A stretch of DNA of 8,739 bases from Lachnospiraceae bacterium (GTDB lineage: Bacteria > Bacillota > Clostridia > Lachnospirales > Lachnospiraceae). The translations under genes were made by a program, and so were the position numbers. Of the stretch, positions 7,332 through 8,739 are shown one piece after another. The stretch covers positions 1 to 8,739 of the forward strand of contig DNJM01000007.1 in the NCBI GenBank assembly GCA_003489085.1, given 5' to 3'. The notes beneath the pieces were generated by a model, which ran no database searches, was not told the origin of the DNA, and worked only from the letters and a program-made list of their open reading frames with translations. Every line of letters starts with the position of its first letter. Within the stretch, counting starts at the first letter, position 1.

Positions 7332-7736
7332 CTACGCTTCTTTCACCATCCTGCCGAGTACACCATTGATAAATGACGGCCCGTCTTCACTGCTGTATTT
7401 CTTCGCCAGCTCGACCGCTTCATTAATGGCAACTCCTGTCGGGATATCCTCGTCTTCCATAATCTCATACACTGCCAGACGCAGGATCGTGAGATCTACT
7501 TTATTCATCCGGCTCGTCTTCCATCCGGTCGCACAGGCATTGATCTTCTCATCCAGCTGCTCTTTTTCGGCCGCGATCTTTTCATATTTTGCCTGAATAT
7601 ATGCCTGATCTGCCGGTTCTGCTTCCTCCAGCTGTTCAAAATACAGCTTCAGCTGTTCCGGAAGCTCCTTCGCCTCATGAAATTCCACACGGAATAACAT
7701 TCTGAATATATGTTCTCTTAACTCTGATCTTCCCAT
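7332..7736 (-). CDS. nusB: Transcription antitermination factor NusB
   Basis: NusB pairs with NusE (ribosomal protein S10) on boxA RNA and helps RNA polymerase read through rRNA operons. The 134 residues are all-helical in character and normal length. The conserved C-terminal half reads W72 and then NKVDLTILRLAVYE at 78-91, DIPTGVAINEAVELAKKYS at 97-115 and FINGVLGRM at 122-130. The N-terminal REHIFRMLFRVEF at 7-19 matches the RNA-binding helix of the family, and the middle (about 25-65) is Glu-rich. ATG at 7736 has AAAGGA at 7743-7748 with six bases of spacing. It follows a gap with its own promoter candidate and a stem-loop, so it is probably the first gene of the transcript that covers the downstream block. 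Confidence 0.96.
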   Translation of the reverse strand: MGRSELREHIFRMLFRVEFHEAKELPEQLKLYFEQLEEAEPADQAYIQAKYEKIAAEKEQLDEKINACATGWKTSRMNKVDLTILRLAVYEIMEDEDIPTGVAINEAVELAKKYSSEDGPSFINGVLGRMVKEA

Positions 7737-7786
7737 ACTCTATCCTTTCTCTTTCCGGTTCTTAGCACCTGATACCTGCAATCGAA

Positions 7787-7817
7787 AATAAGAGGCATCA
7801 CATAGATACCTCTTATT
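7787..7817 (-). terminator. Stem-loop, possible intrinsic terminator or attenuator between the Asp23/YqhY gene and nusB
   Basis: On the minus strand AATAAGAGGTATC (7817-7805) pairs with GATGCCTCTTATT (7799-7787) across a five-base loop (TATGT). This gives 13 consecutive pairs with a single G:U. Counting only the inner eight pairs (GAGGTATC with GATGCCTC), the right side runs into TTATTTTC, a short imperfect U tract as in intrinsic terminators. The stem is not GC-rich and the U tract is broken, so efficiency may be partial. Its left arm overlaps the last bases of the -10 box of the candidate nusB promoter. No gene is coded on the opposite strand here, so I read it in the direction of transcription. 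Confidence 0.55.
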
Positions 7818-7844
7818 ATACTACACATTCTTTTCATTTGGCAA
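7815..7844 (-). promoter_or_regulatory. Candidate sigma-A promoter for nusB and the downstream operon
   Basis: On the minus strand TTGCCA (7844-7839, five of six matches to TTGACA) is followed after 18 bases by a perfect TATAAT (7820-7815). The predicted start is near 7807-7809, about 71-73 bases before the nusB ATG. It begins just after the stop of the upstream gene. Spacing is one base over the optimum. This would let nusB, xseAB, ispA, dxs, tlyA, nadK, argR and recN be transcribed apart from the Asp23/YqhY gene. Confidence 0.6.
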
Positions 7845-7861
7845 CCAATAATAGCACCCGC

Positions 7862-8245
7862 TTATTCCTCTTCCATCTCCACGCTTACGATACGGATATT
7901 GACATCTGCTACGGTAAGCCCTGTCATATTCTCAATGGCAGCCTTTACCTTGTCCTGTACCTTTTTGGAAACATCCATGATACTATAGCCATATTTCAGA
8001 TTCAGCGCCAGAGCCACAGTCACGATTCCGTCCAGCACATCCACTCTGACTCCTTTGGAAAGAGACTTCATTCCCAGCTTACTGATCAGCTCACGGGTCG
8101 CGTTCCCTGCCATAGATGCAACGCCTTCCACTTCCATTGCTGCAAGACCTGCAATGATCGCAACGACTTCATCCGCAATCTTAACCTCTCCGATATTCTC
8201 GTCTGCCTGTATGGTATAAATATTACGTTCTTCTGCTTTTGCCAT
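7862..8245 (-). CDS. yqhY: Asp23/Gls24 family protein, YqhY-like
   Basis: This is a member of the Asp23/Gls24 (DUF322) family of small cytosolic proteins. B. subtilis YqhY, encoded beside nusB and linked to fatty-acid synthesis (acetyl-CoA carboxylase), is the closest positional match; the staphylococcal Asp23 is an abundant envelope-stress protein. The exact biochemical role is not established. The 127 residues are normal length. The family pattern is clear in GEVKIADEVVAIIAGLAAMEVEGVASM at 19-45, GVRVDV at 65-70, VTVALALNLKYGYSI at 75-89 and VNIRIVSVEMEEE at the C terminus. There is no signal peptide or membrane segment. ATG at 8245 follows AGGAGG at 8255-8260 with nine bases of spacing, a strong site, and a good promoter lies just upstream, so the gene may be well expressed. 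Here its upstream neighbour is prfC and not accBC as in Bacillus. Confidence 0.9.
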   Translation of the reverse strand: MAKAEERNIYTIQADENIGEVKIADEVVAIIAGLAAMEVEGVASMAGNATRELISKLGMKSLSKGVRVDVLDGIVTVALALNLKYGYSIMDVSKKVQDKVKAAIENMTGLTVADVNIRIVSVEMEEE

Positions 8246-8254
8246 ATTCGAAAA

Positions 8255-8260
8255 CCTCCT
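8255..8260 (-). promoter_or_regulatory. Strong ribosome binding site of the Asp23/YqhY gene
   Basis: AGGAGG lies nine bases before ATG at 8245. It confirms the start and suggests efficient translation. Confidence 0.75.
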
Positions 8261-8279
8261 GTCTGGTTTCTGTATTCCT

Positions 8280-8301
8280 TTTGTTATTATAACAAATTTG
8301 T
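8280..8301. repeat. Overlapping AT-rich palindromes at the -10 region of the Asp23/YqhY promoter
   Basis: Two perfect inverted repeats share bases. One is 17 bp (TTTGTTAT T ATAACAAA, 8280-8296, centre at 8288) and the other is 10 bp (ACAAATTTGT, 8292-8301). Together they give alternating copies of a TTTGT half-site across the -10 box and spacer. This could be a repressor operator. AT-rich promoter DNA also makes such symmetry more likely by chance. Confidence 0.4.
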
Positions 8302-8314
8302 CCCTGTTTGGAAA
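8286..8314 (-). promoter_or_regulatory. Candidate sigma-A promoter for the Asp23/YqhY gene
   Basis: On the minus strand TTTCCA (8314-8309, four of six matches to TTGACA) is followed after exactly 17 bases by a perfect TATAAT (8291-8286). The predicted start near 8279 leaves a leader of about 33 bases before the ATG. It lies in the 77-bp gap after the prfC stop, which holds no clear terminator. The -10 box sits within palindromic DNA (8280-8301), a possible operator. Confidence 0.6.
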
Positions 8315-8322
8315 GGGAAAAC

Positions 8323-8739
8323 TTAGGATCTTCCAAATTCAGAAAGAAGCAGTCCCTCATTCCGCTCTTCTACCATCCGGATGCTCCAGCTGTTAACAAA
8401 CAGGAGCAGCGGTCTGCCCTTTAAATCCTTGATCTTTTTCATATCGGAGGTTCCCTTGAGCTTATCCATGTCGATCTCTTTATTCTCGATCCAGCGGATA
8501 TACTCATACGGCAGCATATCCAGACGAATTTCTACATTATATTCTTTTTCCAGACGGAACTTCAGAACGTCAAACTGCAGGACACCAACTACACCCACGA
8601 TAATTTCTTCCATTCCTGTATTGAATTCCTGAAAAATCTGGATCGCACCTTCCTGAGCAATTTCGTTGATGCCCTTGACGAACTGCTTCCGCTTCATGGT
8701 GTCCACCTGCCGCACCCTTGCAAAATGCTCCGGTGCAAA
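8323..8739 (-). CDS. prfC: Peptide chain release factor 3 (C-terminal part, truncated by window edge)
   Basis: RF3 is a translational GTPase that recycles RF1 and RF2 from the ribosome after peptide release. Only the last 138 residues are in the window; the start and the GTPase domain lie beyond the right edge. The visible part is the RF3 C-terminal domain: FAPEHFARVR at its first ten residues, KRKQFVKGINEIAQEGAIQIF at about 16-36, the hallmark VGVLQFDVLKFRLEKEYNVE at 51-70, and an end of LLFVNSWSIRMVEE leading to a short tail. This pattern separates it from EF-G and the tetracycline-resistance ribosomal protection proteins. An apparent internal start at 8715 (GTG) is within the domain and not a real start. 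It is on the same strand as the following genes, but a promoter in the 77-bp gap suggests separate transcription. Confidence 0.93.
   Translation of the reverse strand, partial: FAPEHFARVRQVDTMKRKQFVKGINEIAQEGAIQIFQEFNTGMEEIIVGVVGVLQFDVLKFRLEKEYNVEIRLDMLPYEYIRWIENKEIDMDKLKGTSDMKKIKDLKGRPLLLFVNSWSIRMVEERNEGLLLSEFGRS

Noticed and set aside
6323..7369. Long plus-strand open frame of 348 codons opposite xseA
   Set aside because: It lies antisense to a clear full-length xseA, its translation is rich in His, Arg, Cys and Pro with no recognisable domain, and no ribosome site supports it. It is a shadow of codon bias on the real strand.
7737..7861. boxA-like NusB site in the nusB leader, which could suggest autoregulation
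   Set aside because: No stretch resembles the TGCTCTTTAACA consensus closely enough to report.
7737..8322. ARG box for the ArgR encoded in this window
   Set aside because: The AT-rich promoter DNA near 8280-8301 is symmetric but does not match the known ARG-box pattern, and no tandem pair was seen.
8292..8322. Terminator for prfC in the gap before the Asp23/YqhY gene
   Set aside because: Only a four-pair stem (CCCT with AGGG) is present, without a U tract; too weak to call.

Overview
The window is one strand of conserved bacterial housekeeping genes. All eleven protein genes lie on the minus strand, so transcription runs from the right edge to the left edge. Gene content and order (YqhY/Asp23-like, nusB, xseA, xseB, ispA, dxs, tlyA, nadK, argR, recN) match the cluster known from Firmicutes such as Bacillus subtilis (yqhY-nusB-folD-xseA-xseB-ispA-dxs-yqxC-ahrC-recN). 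Purine-rich Shine-Dalgarno sites, AT-rich intergenic DNA, base composition near half GC in the genes, and nadK sitting between tlyA and argR fit an anaerobic clostridial organism, probably Lachnospiraceae. That placement is inference; no rRNA or other phylogenetic marker is present.

Layout in transcription order. The 3' end of prfC (release factor 3) enters at the right edge and stops at 8323. An 77-bp gap carries a sigma-A type promoter and leads to the Asp23/YqhY gene (8245-7862). A 125-bp gap, the largest in the window, holds a second promoter and a 13-bp stem-loop that overlap each other. Then comes a tightly packed block: nusB (7736-7332), xseA (7327-6119), xseB (6126-5899), ispA (5909-5022), dxs (5009-3147), tlyA (3138-2323), nadK (2297-1464), argR (1458-1009) and recN (977 to the left edge, truncated). 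Within this block gaps are at most 31 bp, two gene pairs overlap, and several ribosome binding sites lie on or next to the stop codon of the preceding gene, so it reads as one translationally coupled operon. No stretch over 300 bases lacks a gene.

Functions in the block are mixed. xseA and xseB give the two subunits of exonuclease VII, and recN gives a double-strand break repair ATPase. dxs opens the MEP isoprenoid pathway and ispA joins its C5 products into farnesyl diphosphate. nusB serves rRNA antitermination and tlyA modifies rRNA. nadK makes NADP, and argR senses arginine and controls its metabolism. The shared feature is probably shared expression, not one pathway.

I see no mobile element, CRISPR array, tRNA, phage gene or unknown protein family. 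No new biological system is evident. The points most worth a second look are regulatory: the promoter nested in a terminator-like hairpin before nusB, the AT-rich palindromes in the promoter of the Asp23/YqhY gene, and the poorly placed ribosome binding site of nadK.
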